Notes: generated by a model not told the origin, from the sequence alone. A stretch of 50,428 nt of DNA from Nemertoderma westbladi (GCA_032718475.1 JAUCBJ010006342.1:1-50428), one strand, 5' to 3'; positions 21,300-31,141 are shown, counted from the stretch's first letter. Made by a program: numbers and translations.

Positions 21300-22120
21300 T
21301 CTGCAGTAACTTTGAAGTCAAATACATTGCATTGTTGTTGGCAAAGCTAAATAAAATTTGAAAAAATACTAGCTAGTACAAAAATACTAGCTACCATGTC
21401 TCCAAAACGTAACTGTTTGATGTAAAACATCTCGTAGGTAAGAAAAAAATTATATTTAGAATTTTGAAAAATAGCTATTTTTTTTATAGAAATGTTCTAG
21501 AACAAAAAATATTTGTTCTAGAACAATGTTTTTTTTAGTTAAATGGCTGTCATATTCTAGAACATTTAATGCAAGTAGCAAAAACTAGCTAGTCTAAAAA
21601 ATTTGGCATGGTAGGTATAGGTACGCCTATCGAAACATTACCCACTGTAACTGTACAGTATATCGTAAATACTGAACTGAATCGCATAGGTCTACACACA
21701 CTCACATTATTATGTAGATGCACTATGTGAGGAAATACAATAAAAAGCGAATTATTGTGGAATTCGGATATTATGGTTGCTTTTTTTGTCTACTGTACTC
21801 ATTTACTTCAGCAATACATGTCATGTTGTCAATGATACTCATCAATTTAATATGGAATGTATAAAAGATGAAACTATAATAATTGATTTAAGCAAACGTC
21901 TTAATATGCAGGCCTACAAAAAGATAAAAATTAATTATGACCTATATAATAATCACTAAAAACGTGTAGGCATATATCATGTTATGTTCACAACTATATC
22001 ATGTGGCAGTAATTAATAAGTGTAGGCCTCAACTGGTATTTTTATTTTGCCTATAGCTACCTAGCTTCCAGTCCTGGTATAAATAACATTCTAGAAGTCC
22101 TGGCCTGTATTAAAGGACGC
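21300..22120. repeat. ACTAGCTA / TTCTAGAAC-rich dispersed repeat
   Basis: The stretch contains repeated ACTAGCTAGT and TACTAGCTACCAT words and palindromic TTGTTCTAGAACAA sites (about 21488-21530). Similar sequence recurs near 22320-22400, 25560-25820, 27960, 30750-30990 and 33470-33870. It looks like a dispersed non-autonomous element family whose ends I cannot define here. No gene was seen. Confidence 0.5.
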
Positions 22121-22123
22121 CTT

Positions 22124-22199
22124 GGGTGGTGGTGACCGTGTGCCTTACGGAGGTCGACAAAGATTGGAAAATTAAGAGTTCGATCCCAGAAAAATTATG
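22124..22199 (+). mobile_element. tRNA-like SINE fragment, copy 2
   Basis: Near-copy of 6016-6082 with a few substitutions and a short insertion. B-box-like GAGTTCGATCCC at about 22185-22196. Confidence 0.45.
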
Positions 22200-22519
22200 G
22201 AAACTTGTTTGGAAACTGCAGTACAGTATTTTGAATCTAGAACTTATACTGTAATACACAAACACACAGTTGTATTTGATGTTCTAAATAAGTTTTATTT
22301 TTTTATATCTTTTAAAAAGTAGGCTACTAACCAACACCATATCAAAATTACTAGCCACCATCTTACTGACAGATGATAAAATATTTGTTCTAGAATAAAA
22401 AACTCCTGATAATAGCCATTTTCACCAGAAAAAATTATAAAAATATTTTAAAGATGATAGAAAAAATAATAAAGTATTGAGGGTCTTTAGCTGGTTATAT
22501 TATATTATATAAAGATATA

Positions 22520-22559
22520 ATAGTAAACGTTTTCGACCTACCGGTCTGCATCAGACTAT
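22520..22559 (-). ncRNA. Hammerhead-like motif downstream of the Penelope-like frame
   Basis: Read on the minus strand: ATAGT, CTGATGCA, stem GACC, loop GGTA, stem GGTC, GAAA, ACGTTT, ACTAT. Stem I (ATAGT/ACTAT) pairs over five bases and stem II (GACC/GGTC) over four, and GAAA is in the right place. The core CUGAUGA has one extra C (CUGAUGCA), and stem III would be only about two pairs. It lies about 760 bases 3' of the stop codon of the GIY-YIG frame on the same strand, where Penelope-like elements carry hammerheads. It may be a decayed or variant ribozyme. Confidence 0.5.
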
Positions 22560-22665
22560 GTACTGGCAACTAACAGGAAAAGGTGGGGGTCTATATATAT
22601 ATATATAAGTGTTAAAGGGGAATACCTGATAGGTGAATCCCAGAAAGGTTAACGTGTACAGTATG

Positions 22666-22914
22666 TACACCATGTCCCAGAATATAGTGTCGTAATTCAG
22701 TGACACGGCCCCCCCCCCTAATTTTTCTACAAATCTTAATGAGATTGCATGAAATTTGAAACAGAGATAGTTCCACCTCCCGACCACTCAGTGGTCGGGA
22801 GGTGGAACTATCTCTGTTTCAAATTTCATGCAATCTCATTAAGATTTGTAGAAAAATTAGGGGGGGGGGGGCCGTGTCACTGAATTACGACACTATATTC
22901 TGGGACATGGTGTA
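22666..22914. repeat. Near-perfect 249-bp palindrome
   Basis: The left arm 22666-22787 and right arm 22791-22914 are complementary throughout, with a 3-base centre TCA. The only visible difference is the length of the C10/G12 run. RNA from either strand would form a hairpin of about 120 bp. Confidence 0.9.
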
Positions 22915-23321
22915 TGTACTGTATAACGTAAGGTAATTGTGATAGGGAAAATACACCGAGTTAGTTATAAGCTGTCAATCTAAAGGACAAATATAGGGTT
23001 GCAGGTTGGGTTATAAGGTTGGGAGAAGTTGAGTGATCGGTTGAGGGAGTGGTCATGTGTCTACATACTGAATGGTATAATTGGATTAGGTAGGTTACAT
23101 AGGATTATGAGGTATCTACTTAAAGCGCATGGTTAGGTAGAATGCAACATAATGATAGCTGTAATTTTTACAGAGTAAGAAAACACAAGAAACAGAAAAA
23201 CCAAGACAAAAACAAAAAGGAAGGTAGGGGAAAAGCACATAAAGACCGGAAATTCGCTATAGGGGCACTGTATAGTTGTGTAAGATATAGAATATAGGGT
23301 GTATTATATAAAACCTTGGGT

Positions 23322-25514
23322 TTAGATTGCTGGTTTAGCTACGTTAAGTGGGGGGTTGTATGTATAGATTAGGTTAGCTTCCGTCGCTAGTAGTTCGGGT
23401 ATGTTTGTGAATTGTTTTATGGTTGCGGTGCGTAGATTTTCTAAACCACAACCGTATATGTGCCTAGCTAGGAGTATGTCTTCGTGTGTTTTTCCGTCAT
23501 TGGCTCGTGAGGGGTAGTGTCGTATGTTGTTGCGGTGTCCATTAAAGCGTTCGTGAAGTTTCTGTCTCGTTTGGCCTATGTAGTATAGAGTAGGGTGGCA
23601 GTGGCACCAGGCCAAGTAACATACAGTGTGGGACTTACATGTATAGTGTCCTTTTATCTTTTCACCCCATGGTGTCTGTTGTATGTTAGTGATAGTTTTG
23701 CATGTAAGGCAGCGGCTAGAGTTACATGGCTCATTAGTGGTGTTATTTGTGTGTGTTTGCGTTTGAGTTTTATTTTTGGTTAGTATTTGTCCTAGTGATG
23801 TGGGATTCTTCGTGACTACATTAATGTTGATGTCAAGGTCGTAGTTTTTGGAGTATCTACGTACAGTATTTTGGAATATGCCCTTCATCTGTTGGTTAGT
23901 GGATAGGTAAAATGTGGGTTTCGAGTTAGTGTCTTTAGGTCTAGTTTGGGGAGTCCAATGTCTAAGTTTGTTAAGGAGGTTCTGGGGGTACTGCCTGAGT
24001 AGACATTCGCCAAGGAATTCGTCTCTGAGTTTGGTATAGTCGTTAGGCTCGCTACATCTGCGGTGGATGCGTAGGAGTTGGCTACGAATTACGGATAGTA
24101 GTAATTTCTTATCATGGAAGCTATTGTAGTGAATCGGGAGTTTATTGCTAGTTGGTTTTTTGTATAATGTAGTTGTTAGTGTTTCGTTGTTAATCCGTGT
24201 CAAGACGTCAAGGAATGGGAGTGATGTGTGGGAGTATTCAATGGTGAATTGTATATCAGAGTTTTGGAATAAGTCGTTACAAGAGGAGTTAGTGATTTTC
24301 TGTATGTTGTGAATGTCCTGTTCACTTAATATACGTTGTACTATACCATAGCTGTCGTCAACAAACCGTTTGTAGAATGGAATAGGGTAAGTTGTATTAT
24401 CGTCTGGGGGGGTTATGTTTGGATCCGAGGTTGAGGTAGTTTCGTTAGTTATGGTTATATTAGGATCTGAGATAGATAGGATAGTTTCTGGAATATTGAT
24501 GTTGGAATCAGGAGGTGTAAGGTTAGATATTGGGGTCGTTATTATTGGATCTGAGAAAACGGGGTTAGGTGTAGTGTTTGGTGCTAGTTTAGTTTTATAA
24601 GTTACTGAGGTAGTTATATTATTACAGACTGGGGTGGGAGGGGTAGGTTCCGGGGTAGTTATATTAGTTCCAGGGGTAGTTATGTTAGTTTTGTTAGTTT
24701 CAGGGGTATTTATGTTAGTACCATGGGTACTTATGGTAGTTTCAGGGGTAGTTATGTTAGTTTCGTTAGTATCAGGGGTAGTTATGTTAGTTTCGTTAGT
24801 ATCAGGGGTACTTATGTTAGTTTCGTGGGTACTTATGGTAGTTTCAGGGGTAGTTATGTTAGTTTCGTTAGTTTCAGGGGTAGTTATGTTAGTTTCATGG
24901 GTACTTATGGTAGTTTCAGGGGTGGTTATGTTAGTTTCGTTAGTTTCAGGGGTAGTTATGTTAGTTTCATGGGTACTTATGGTAGTTTCAGGGGTAGTTA
25001 TGTTAGTTCCAGGGGTAGTTCTGTTAGTTCCAGGGGTAGTTATGTTAGTTCCAGGGGTAGTTATGTTAGTTTCAGGGGTAGTTATGTTAGTTTCGTTAGT
25101 TTCAGGGGTAGTTATGTTAGTTTCGTGGGTACTAATGGTAGTTTCAGGGGTAGTTATGTTAGTTTTAGGGGTAGTTATGTTAGTTGCAGGGGTAGTTATG
25201 TTAATATCAGGAGTAGTTATGTTAGTTTCATGGGTAGTTAGGGTAGTTTTGGGGGTAGTTATGTTAGTTTCAGGGGTGGTTGTATTAGTTACATGGGTAG
25301 TTATGGTAGTTCTGTGAGTTTCAGGGGTGTTTTTGATAGATTTTAGGGGAGTTATACTAGGATTATATCTGGTCTTGTTAATAGTGTTGGGATCAGTGGT
25401 TGTTGAGCTCGGGTTGGTAGGGGTGGTTAGATCCAGATCGGGTGTGTTAGTATCCAGGTTAGTTGTGTTAGGGAGTCTGTTTGATACTTTATAATTTTTT
25501 CTATCATCTTTACA
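23322..25514 (-). CDS. Penelope-like GIY-YIG protein fused to Thr-rich repeats, RT core missing
   Basis: The minus-strand frame is open for 731 codons between TAG (25515-25517) and TAA (23322-23324). It has no ATG upstream of the retroelement part, so it may be a 5'-truncated copy or need a spliced start. Codons 1 to about 370 encode Thr/Pro/Asn-rich low-complexity sequence (units such as TTPETNI). Without a frame break this runs into FYKRFVDDSYGIVQ, the catalytic VDD box of a reverse transcriptase, then SLPFLDV..RINNETL and a thumb-like region. A Cys motif (CNSSRCLTC) and a GIY-YIG nuclease follow: VCYLAWC, LYYIGQTRQKLHERFNGHR, then a Glu in LLATEANLI and PPLNV. This order (RT, Cys motif, GIY-YIG) is that of Penelope-like elements. 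The RT motifs that should precede VDD by about 100 residues are absent, replaced by the repeats. The nuclease would nick DNA for target-primed reverse transcription. Activity is unlikely without the RT core. Confidence 0.7.
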   Translation of the reverse strand, partial: CKDDRKNYKVSNRLPNTTNLDTNTPDLDLTTPTNPSSTTTDPNTINKTRYNPSITPLKSIKNTPETHRTTITTHVTNTTTPETNITTPKTTLTTHETNITTPDINITTPATNITTPKTNITTPETTISTHETNITTPETNETNITTPETNITTPGTNITTPGTNRTTPGTNITTPETTISTHETNITTPETNETNITTPETTISTHETNITTPETNETNITTPETTISTHETNISTPDTNETNITTPDTNETNITTPETTISTHGTNINTPETNKTNITTPGTNITTPEPTPPTPVCNNITTSVTYKTKLAPNTTPNPVFSDPIITTPISNLTPPDSNINIPETILSISDPNITITNETTSTSDPNITPPDDNTTYPIPFYKRFVDDSYGIVQRILSEQDIHNIQKITNSSCNDLFQNSDIQFTIEYSHTSLPFLDVLTRINNETLTTTLYKKPTSNKLPIHYNSFHDKKLLLSVIRSQLLRIHRRCSEPNDYTKLRDEFLGECLLRQYPQNLLNKLRHWTPQTRPKDTNSKPTFYLSTNQQMKGIFQNTVRRYSKNYDLDININVVTKNPTSLGQILTKNKTQTQTHTNNTTNEPCNSSRCLTCKTITNIQQTPWGEKIKGHYTCKSHTVCYLAWCHCHPTLYYIGQTRQKLHERFNGHRNNIRHYPSRANDGKTHEDILLARHIYGCGLENLRTATIKQFTNIPELLATEANLIYTYNPPLNVAKPAI
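24650..25310 (-). repeat. Minisatellite encoding Thr-rich repeats
   Basis: Tandem units of about 18-36 bases built from GGGGTAGTTATGTTAGTTTC (plus strand) with variants TTCGTTAGT and TTCATGGGTACTTATGGT. All lengths keep frame with the downstream GIY-YIG frame on the minus strand. A long plus-strand frame over the same bases encodes only Val/Leu repeats and is taken as a shadow. Confidence 0.85.
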
Positions 25515-25822
25515 CTATGCTGCCGCTGGTGAATGCCTACCACTTCATCCGTTCGTAAAAATATTTTCAAATTTAATTTTTTTCACTAGCTAAAAAAGTA
25601 CTAGCTAACACAAAATCAAAATTACTTGCTACCATCCTACTATGAGAAGGTCAAATATTTGTTATAGAAAAAAAGGCAACAGTTCCGCCCGTCCCCCATA
25701 TTCAGATTTTTTTACTAGCTATTTTTAAGCAGTTTTTTTTACATATAATGTTCTAGTACATAGGCCTATCCCGCGGCAAAAAAATATATTTATTTTTTTA
25801 TGGTAGCTACTAGTAGTATCGG

Positions 25823-27440
25823 CATGCTGCATTGCAGCTGCATTTTTAAGAATGCTGTGCCGGCTTGTCGACAAAATTGCGCCGCCACAACTCCCTATCA
25901 CCCATGACATTTGCTAGATCATCCGCATCTTCAAGGCCAGTGTCCTTTAAGATGCGTCTCAAGAAAGTCATGGGCTGCCCACCATGCTTATTCACTCCAT
26001 GAGGCTGCCAAAGTACAAGATTATGCACTGGCTGGTCCTCACGGCGAAAGCAATGTCCTGCAAAGCGGAGGCGATTTTGTTCTAGTGTCAAGCTTGGGGA
26101 ACCAATGAGACACCTCCAATGTTATATAGTGTCTGGTTGGAGATGTGTGCATTGTACTTGACAAAATGAACCCGGCGTAGCACTCTTGTGAATGTGCCAT
26201 CCAGAGATTTGGTGTCCTTAGCAGTTAGAGCCCAGCATGGACTCCCATAGAGGAGTACTGGAACTACTGCTGCTCTAAATAATCGGACCTTAAGTTTCCA
26301 ATTAATTCTCGGTGACTTCCAAATCCTGGAAAGCCTATTCAAGGCTGCCCATGCCTTCCCCTTACGTATTCGAAGGTCCTCACCTGACTTCCGGATCCAT
26401 GATCCCAGGTAACAGAATTCGTCCACATGCTCAAGCATACCATCTTTTGAGCTTATGCTCATCCGATCAGAGACTTGCTGAGGACTTTCAAAGTTAACTT
26501 TCAAAATTTTGGTCTTTCTGGAGTTAATAAAAAGACCAACAGTAGAAGCAGCATGTTCTAATGAGCTGAGAAGCCGTTGGGCTCCCTCTAGTGATTCTGA
26601 GAGTACTCCTAAGTCATCAGCAAAGTCTAGATCAGTTAGGTACTTGGCAGGATTTCCTCGACTTCTGGAGCCAGTAGGTGGAGTTATCATCACCCCATCA
26701 TCATTATGATGATCTAAGGACATGCGTAGAACATAGTCAACAACAATTATGAACAAGAATGGTGCAAGTGTGTCTCCCTGGAGGACGCCCCATAACACTT
26801 CAAATGGTTCTGTGTCACCGTCAACAGTAGACACAAATGTTGTCGAACCATCGTATACTGATCTGATTGCTGCAATAATTTCATCAGGAATCCCATATAA
26901 TGAAAGTATGCTGAACATACGTGAGCGAGAGACTGAATCAAAAGCCTTGAAGAAGTCAACAAAGATAACAGCCAGATGCCTGCCTTTCTTTTTTGATAAC
27001 TCTTCAATTATCCTTCTAAGTGCCAAAATGGGCTCCATGGTCCCACGACCTTTACGGAACCCATTCTGATTTCCACGGAGCAGTCTCTCAATGGGATCCC
27101 TGATGCGATTTAATAGAATTCTATTGTATAGCTTTGCAGCAATCGAGATCAATGAGATTCCCCGAAAAGAACCATAGAGTGTTAGGTTGCCCTTCTTGGG
27201 AACTGGCACCAACTTATTTGTTTTCATTTCTTGTGGGACTCTTGTTCTTCTGTACATGTCTACTATGATGGGATAGATGAGCTTTAAAACCCCAGGTTAA
27301 AGACCTCAGGGGGAACACCATCTACTCCACTGGCACGATTGGTCTTAATGCTCTTTGCAGCAGCCTTCACTTCTGCAAAGGAGATATCGCCAATGGGAAT
27401 ATCTGGGAGTACAGACTCAGACACTTTTACTTTTGACTTA
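25823..27440 (-). pseudogene. 5'-truncated LINE reverse transcriptase copy
   Basis: Minus-strand RT with KTNKLVPVPKKGNLTLYGSF, GFRKGRGT, VIFVDFFKAFDSV (motif A), WGVLQGDTLAPFLF (motif B), LDFADDLGVLSES (catalytic ADD box), FCYLGSWI and [14 protein letters not shown]. It ends in a downstream domain with HCFRREDQP and [13 protein letters not shown]. There are two frame breaks: one near 27270-27290, and one near 26090 in a C-run that is longer in sister copies. The element starts near 27440 inside the RT N-terminal region (SIKTNRASGVDGVPPEVF), so the endonuclease is missing. The 3' end is near 25823 (GCAGCATGCCG). The domain style suggests an RTE-like or related clade, which is tentative. Confidence 0.85.
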
Positions 27441-27571
27441 TGGTAGCTAGTGCTTTAAAAAAAATTTACTGGCTATTTTTAAGGGCATTAGTGTGGCCTG
27501 GGGCCCATTTTTGGAAAATTTTGGCATCATATTTTGTTGTTCCACTTCTGAACAAACCCATAATATTACAC

Positions 27572-27889
27572 GTTTAATTACAGTTACAACAGCTCATCTC
27601 CAATTTATTTAATTAATATCACCTGGCAGCAATACTCGAGCTGAATATTTATTTATTTATACTTCCCTCCTGTTTCACTCTCTAGCATACTTGAGGCCGG
27701 TAGGTCCACTGTTAGAGATAGAATATATGCAACTTAAGACTGCCCGTTCAATAGAAGTGGATTAGGTGAGGAGATTGTGAGTGTCAGGGGCTAGTGGCTG
27801 AGCTGGTTAGCGCTACTGATGAGGCCTGATAGGCCGAAACGTACGTATAGCTCTGGTTCAACCCCCCGGTGACGCGCTTTCTCATTTTT
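27572..27889 (+). mobile_element. tRNA-like SINE/retrozyme-like insertion flanked by 31-bp direct repeats
   Basis: The segment lies between two copies of CCACTTCTGAACAAACCCAT plus AATATTACAC (27541-27571 and 27891-27920), which look like a long target duplication. Near its 3' end are a perfect pol III A box TGGCTGAGCTGG (27795-27806) and B box GGTTCAACCCC (27855-27865). A hammerhead ribozyme lies between them, and the segment ends in TCATTTTTT. The 5' 220 bases have no recognised similarity. Confidence 0.65.
27805..27862 (+). ncRNA. Type I hammerhead ribozyme
   Basis: All core elements are present: stem I 5' GCTA (27812-27815), CTGATGA (27816-27822), stem II GGCC (27823-27826), loop TGATA, GGCC (27832-27835), GAAA (27836-27839). 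A very short stem III follows (A-C-G with C-G-T around a TA loop, 27839-27846), then A at 27847 as the cleavage-site base and stem I 3' TAGC (27848-27851). Predicted cleavage is between 27847 and 27848. Stem I can extend through an internal loop by GGTT (27805-27808) with AACC. Short stem III type I hammerheads are known in Penelope-like elements and animal retrozymes, and some work best as dimers. No departures from the conserved core are seen. Confidence 0.82.
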
Positions 27890-28799
27890 TCCACTTCTGA
27901 ACAAACCCATAATATTACACCTTTAGTTTTTCAAAAAATAAAATATGCAGTATCTAATGAAACATGATATTCTAGAATATTTTGTTACTTGCAAATTAAA
28001 AAACTGTCACTTATCAATAACTGGAATTGAAAAGAGTAAAAGAAAAGATGGAAGAAATCCATTCATGGTGATAATAAAGAAATAAAAGAAACCTATCCTG
28101 TTGATTAAATCAAATACTGTTTAAATATACTGTATACAGTATATGGAAACTTTAATGAAATATCATTGAATTAATAAAAGATAAATAAAAATTTTCCACT
28201 TTTTAAAAATGTTCTACAACAAAATATAACTTGTTCTAGGTCATAATTAAAAAAAGTATTAGCTTTACACAAACACTAAAAGGTAACAGCTACCAAACTT
28301 GTACATTTTGGTATAAAATTAAAATCTGTTGACGGGCGGATCTCTAGTCGTAAAAAACCTCATATTATGATATAAACCTTTTTCATATGAAAAAAAATGG
28401 TCAAACTATGCGTACCCAAGGTGTACCAGTGACACACCTAGAGAGGGGGTGTTGTGAGGATACCACGGACTATGAGATAAGGACTCACATGGCTCACCTC
28501 ATTATTATATTTATACTGTATGTATATGGGATATGGGGACATGAGATTTAGACGTTGGACTGGATCCCTTCAGTAGGCCGTTGTACTGTACAACGGCCAG
28601 ACTGCATGATATAGCTAGGGATTAGACTAGCGCTTAGATGTTGAATCCACAACTCAGAAATCAGCCAATCAGGTAATAGGAATAACCCCATTAAATATTT
28701 TCCTATTAGGAGACAACTGCTATACAGGGTATTCAAGATTTATAAAATAAGCAGACTGATAGCTGATAGCTCGCTGCCCGTTATTTCAACAATACTGCA

Positions 28800-28901
28800 A
28801 TTACTACCAATCTTACAACAAAAAACATTCACCGGAGTGTGGGATTGAACTATGTACCTAGAGATTCCAAGTCCCACGCTCTGCCAACTGAGCCACTAGG
28901 C
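28800..28901 (-). mobile_element. tRNA-derived SINE, split by a hAT-like insertion
   Basis: On the minus strand an A box TGGCTCAGTTGG (28885-28896) and B box AGTTCAATCCC (28841-28851) are spaced 45 bases, as in a tRNA. The flanking arms do not pair as in a real tRNA, so this is a SINE head. Its 5' part continues beyond the inserted element at about 30240-30262. Confidence 0.65.
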
Positions 28902-29017
28902 AGGGCCGGATTAACCAGTAGGCTAATAAGGCTGAAGCCTTAGGGCCATTGAAAAAAGCGGTCACACTTTCCTACAAAAATGTTGAATTGTAATGAGTTG
29001 AATGTAATGAGAGTTAA

Positions 29018-29898
29018 CCCTTTGCTGCTCGAATTATTTTTACTGGTTTAAAAAATTTTTTTTTAGGTTAGATAAACTGAAAACAGTCTAAAAGAACACA
29101 TTAATGCCAAAAAAAAAAAAATTTTTATTTTTTGAATATTTTTAATGAATGTTGTTAAGGAACAACAATGAGCATTAAAGGTAGCAATAATATTTGGTAA
29201 AATAGAATTAGATTCATCTTCCCCACTATCATTACTATCTGGTATGACAATTGAATACACACCTTCTCTTTGTTCTGGTACCGAACTACTACTCCAAGGA
29301 TCGGCATGCTGCATTGGAGCTGCATTTTTAAGAAAACTTTGCCGGCTTGTCGACAAAATTTCGCCGCCACAACTCCCTATAACCCATGACATTTGCTAGA
29401 TCATCCGCATCTTCAAAGCCAGTGTCCTTCAAGATGCGTCTCAAGAAAGTCATGGGCTGTCCACCATGCTTATACACTCCATGAGGCTGCCAAATCATAA
29501 GATTATGCACTGGCTGGCCCTCGCGGCGAAAGCAATGTCCTGCAAAGCGAAGGCGGCTTTGTTCTACAGAAGTGTCAAGCTTGGGGGGAACCAATGAGAG
29601 GCACCTCCAATGTTTTATAGTGTCTGGTTGGAGATGTCTGCATTGTACTTGACACAGTTGCATTTTTTAACAATATGAATGCACATGTTTTATCAATTAC
29701 CGCTTATTGAAGCATAGGCTCACAATATGTAAGCCAATGTTCAAATTTCCCTCTGGAAAGCAAACGAAACTGATCCTCAGGTACAAGAAACATGTTGACA
29801 ACCCATATCAACCAATCAGATATCACATATTACTATTCTGAGATTAGGAGAGCCAATAATAGGAATGTTGTTCCGGAACAACACTGAGCAGCAAAGGG
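29018..29898. mobile_element. Non-autonomous piggyBac-like element
   Basis: 881 bp with 13-bp terminal inverted repeats CCCTTTGCTGCTC, flanked on both sides by TTAA (29014-29017 and 29899-29902). Both are hallmarks of piggyBac. It lies inside the hAT-like element. It carries a LINE 3' tail and a short minus-strand acidic frame (DSNDSGEDESNS) that could be a transposase remnant, but this is too short to assert. Confidence 0.88.
29305..29662 (-). pseudogene. LINE 3' tail, copy 2
   Basis: Encodes the last domain of the same LINE family ([46 protein letters not shown]) followed by the conserved TTAAAAATGCAGCTCCAATG tail. It is 5'-truncated and lies inside the piggyBac-like element, so it inserted there or was captured. 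Confidence 0.85.
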
Positions 29899-30689
29899 TT
29901 AATAGGAAGCCTATAAAATAGTCTGTAAAAGGGGAACTTTACATCATTAGTTTCTTAGTATATGGACCCGTCCGTGTTCAGGCTAGCCTGGAACCAGTTC
30001 ATTAAACTGAGTAGATACACCGTTGGTTATGTACTATGTATTATTTGTATATTCCCTACATGCCAGCCTAGCCAAGGCCTCTACAATATCTCAGTTTGCT
30101 ACCAGCCTACTACAATAGATCAGCTGATTGGGTAACCCCCCTGTGGCTCTTATACTATAAACAATATTATGTGAAAAACTAATTTCAGGCCACTTTTTCA
30201 AAATAGCCTTAGGGCCACAAATATGTTAATCCGGCCCTGCCACTAGGGCCGTATCAATCCCTAATACCAATACCTAACCAGAAATGAACAATAACAACAC
30301 CAACAACAACAACAACAGAGTGAATACTAGAAGTCTCGCTACATTACATATTACATATATCGCTGAATTACATATTACGCTTTCTGATTTTCATATTACG
30401 CTTTCTGAATTACATCTTGAAAAGGTGTAGACGCTAATTGACACTGTTAGGGGCTTGGCCAAGTAATACCAATACAACACAATTGAATAAATAACGTATT
30501 GTAACTCAACGAACTAACCTTCATGTCATCGTAGTTTTACAATATTGTTTCATTTTTTAATATTGTAGGTGTAGGACGTGACAGCTACCTAACGATCACT
30601 TATATTGTAAATTACATCCAGTTATCACAAATATGCATTCCAGTACACATGCTCTCCAGTTCCAATTTAATTTTTACTCTAGATATACT

Positions 30690-31141
30690 GTAGGTCTATT
30701 AATATTTTTTTGCTCTTGAACCATATAGATATTAATTTATTTTAAAACATTTTGTTCTAGAACTAATAGCTTATTTGTTCTACAATAGGCCTATAAAAAA
30801 AATGGCTAGAGTTCCGTATGTGCCAGCAACATTTTCATTCAGTTTGCTCTAAAATGTGTTTAGCTTACTAGCTAGTACTTTTTAATGTTAGTGTGAAGTC
30901 TTCTAGGATATTTCGAATTATTGTTTTGTTAAATAATGTTCTAGAACTTATGTTCTAGATAATTTTTTGTTATAGAACATTTTTAAAAAAATGTATCTTT
31001 TTGTTTTTTTTAACACTTTTTTGTATAATTAACATATATCTAGTAATTTTATGTGCTCAAGTAATAATTTACAATTATAGCTAGTAATATATATTTATAG
31101 CTATAGCCTATAGTCTATAGTTATATCTATAGCAAGCCCTA
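30690..31141. repeat. Left arm of a TTCTAGAA-rich inverted-repeat element
   Basis: Contains several GTTCTAGAAC-type palindromes and GAGTTCCGTATGTGCCAGCA at 30826. The block is mirrored by TGTTGGCACATACGGAACTG near 33829-33848. The element was later split by a solo LTR. Confidence 0.55.

Larger units (their letters stand above)
28902..30239. mobile_element. Non-autonomous hAT-like DNA transposon
   Basis: 1,338 bp with terminal inverted repeats CAGGGCCGGATTAAC at both ends and a perfect 8-bp target duplication CCACTAGG (28894-28901 and 30240-30247). The CAGGG terminus and 8-bp duplication are typical of hAT. It inserted into the SINE at 28800-28901 and itself contains a piggyBac-like insertion. 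Confidence 0.9.

Noticed and set aside
24634-25317. Plus-strand frame of 227 codons made of Val/Leu/Gly repeats
   Set aside because: It is the antisense of the Thr-rich minisatellite, which is in frame with the GIY-YIG protein on the minus strand. The plus frame has no domain.
28841-28901. A functional tRNA gene on the minus strand
   Set aside because: A and B boxes are well spaced, but the acceptor, anticodon and T stems do not pair properly, and the copy is split by a transposon; a SINE head fits better.
29063-29392. An acidic minus-strand frame as a piggyBac transposase N-terminus
   Set aside because: Only a short acidic stretch is visible and the frame mixes with the LINE tail. There are no catalytic Asp residues in context.
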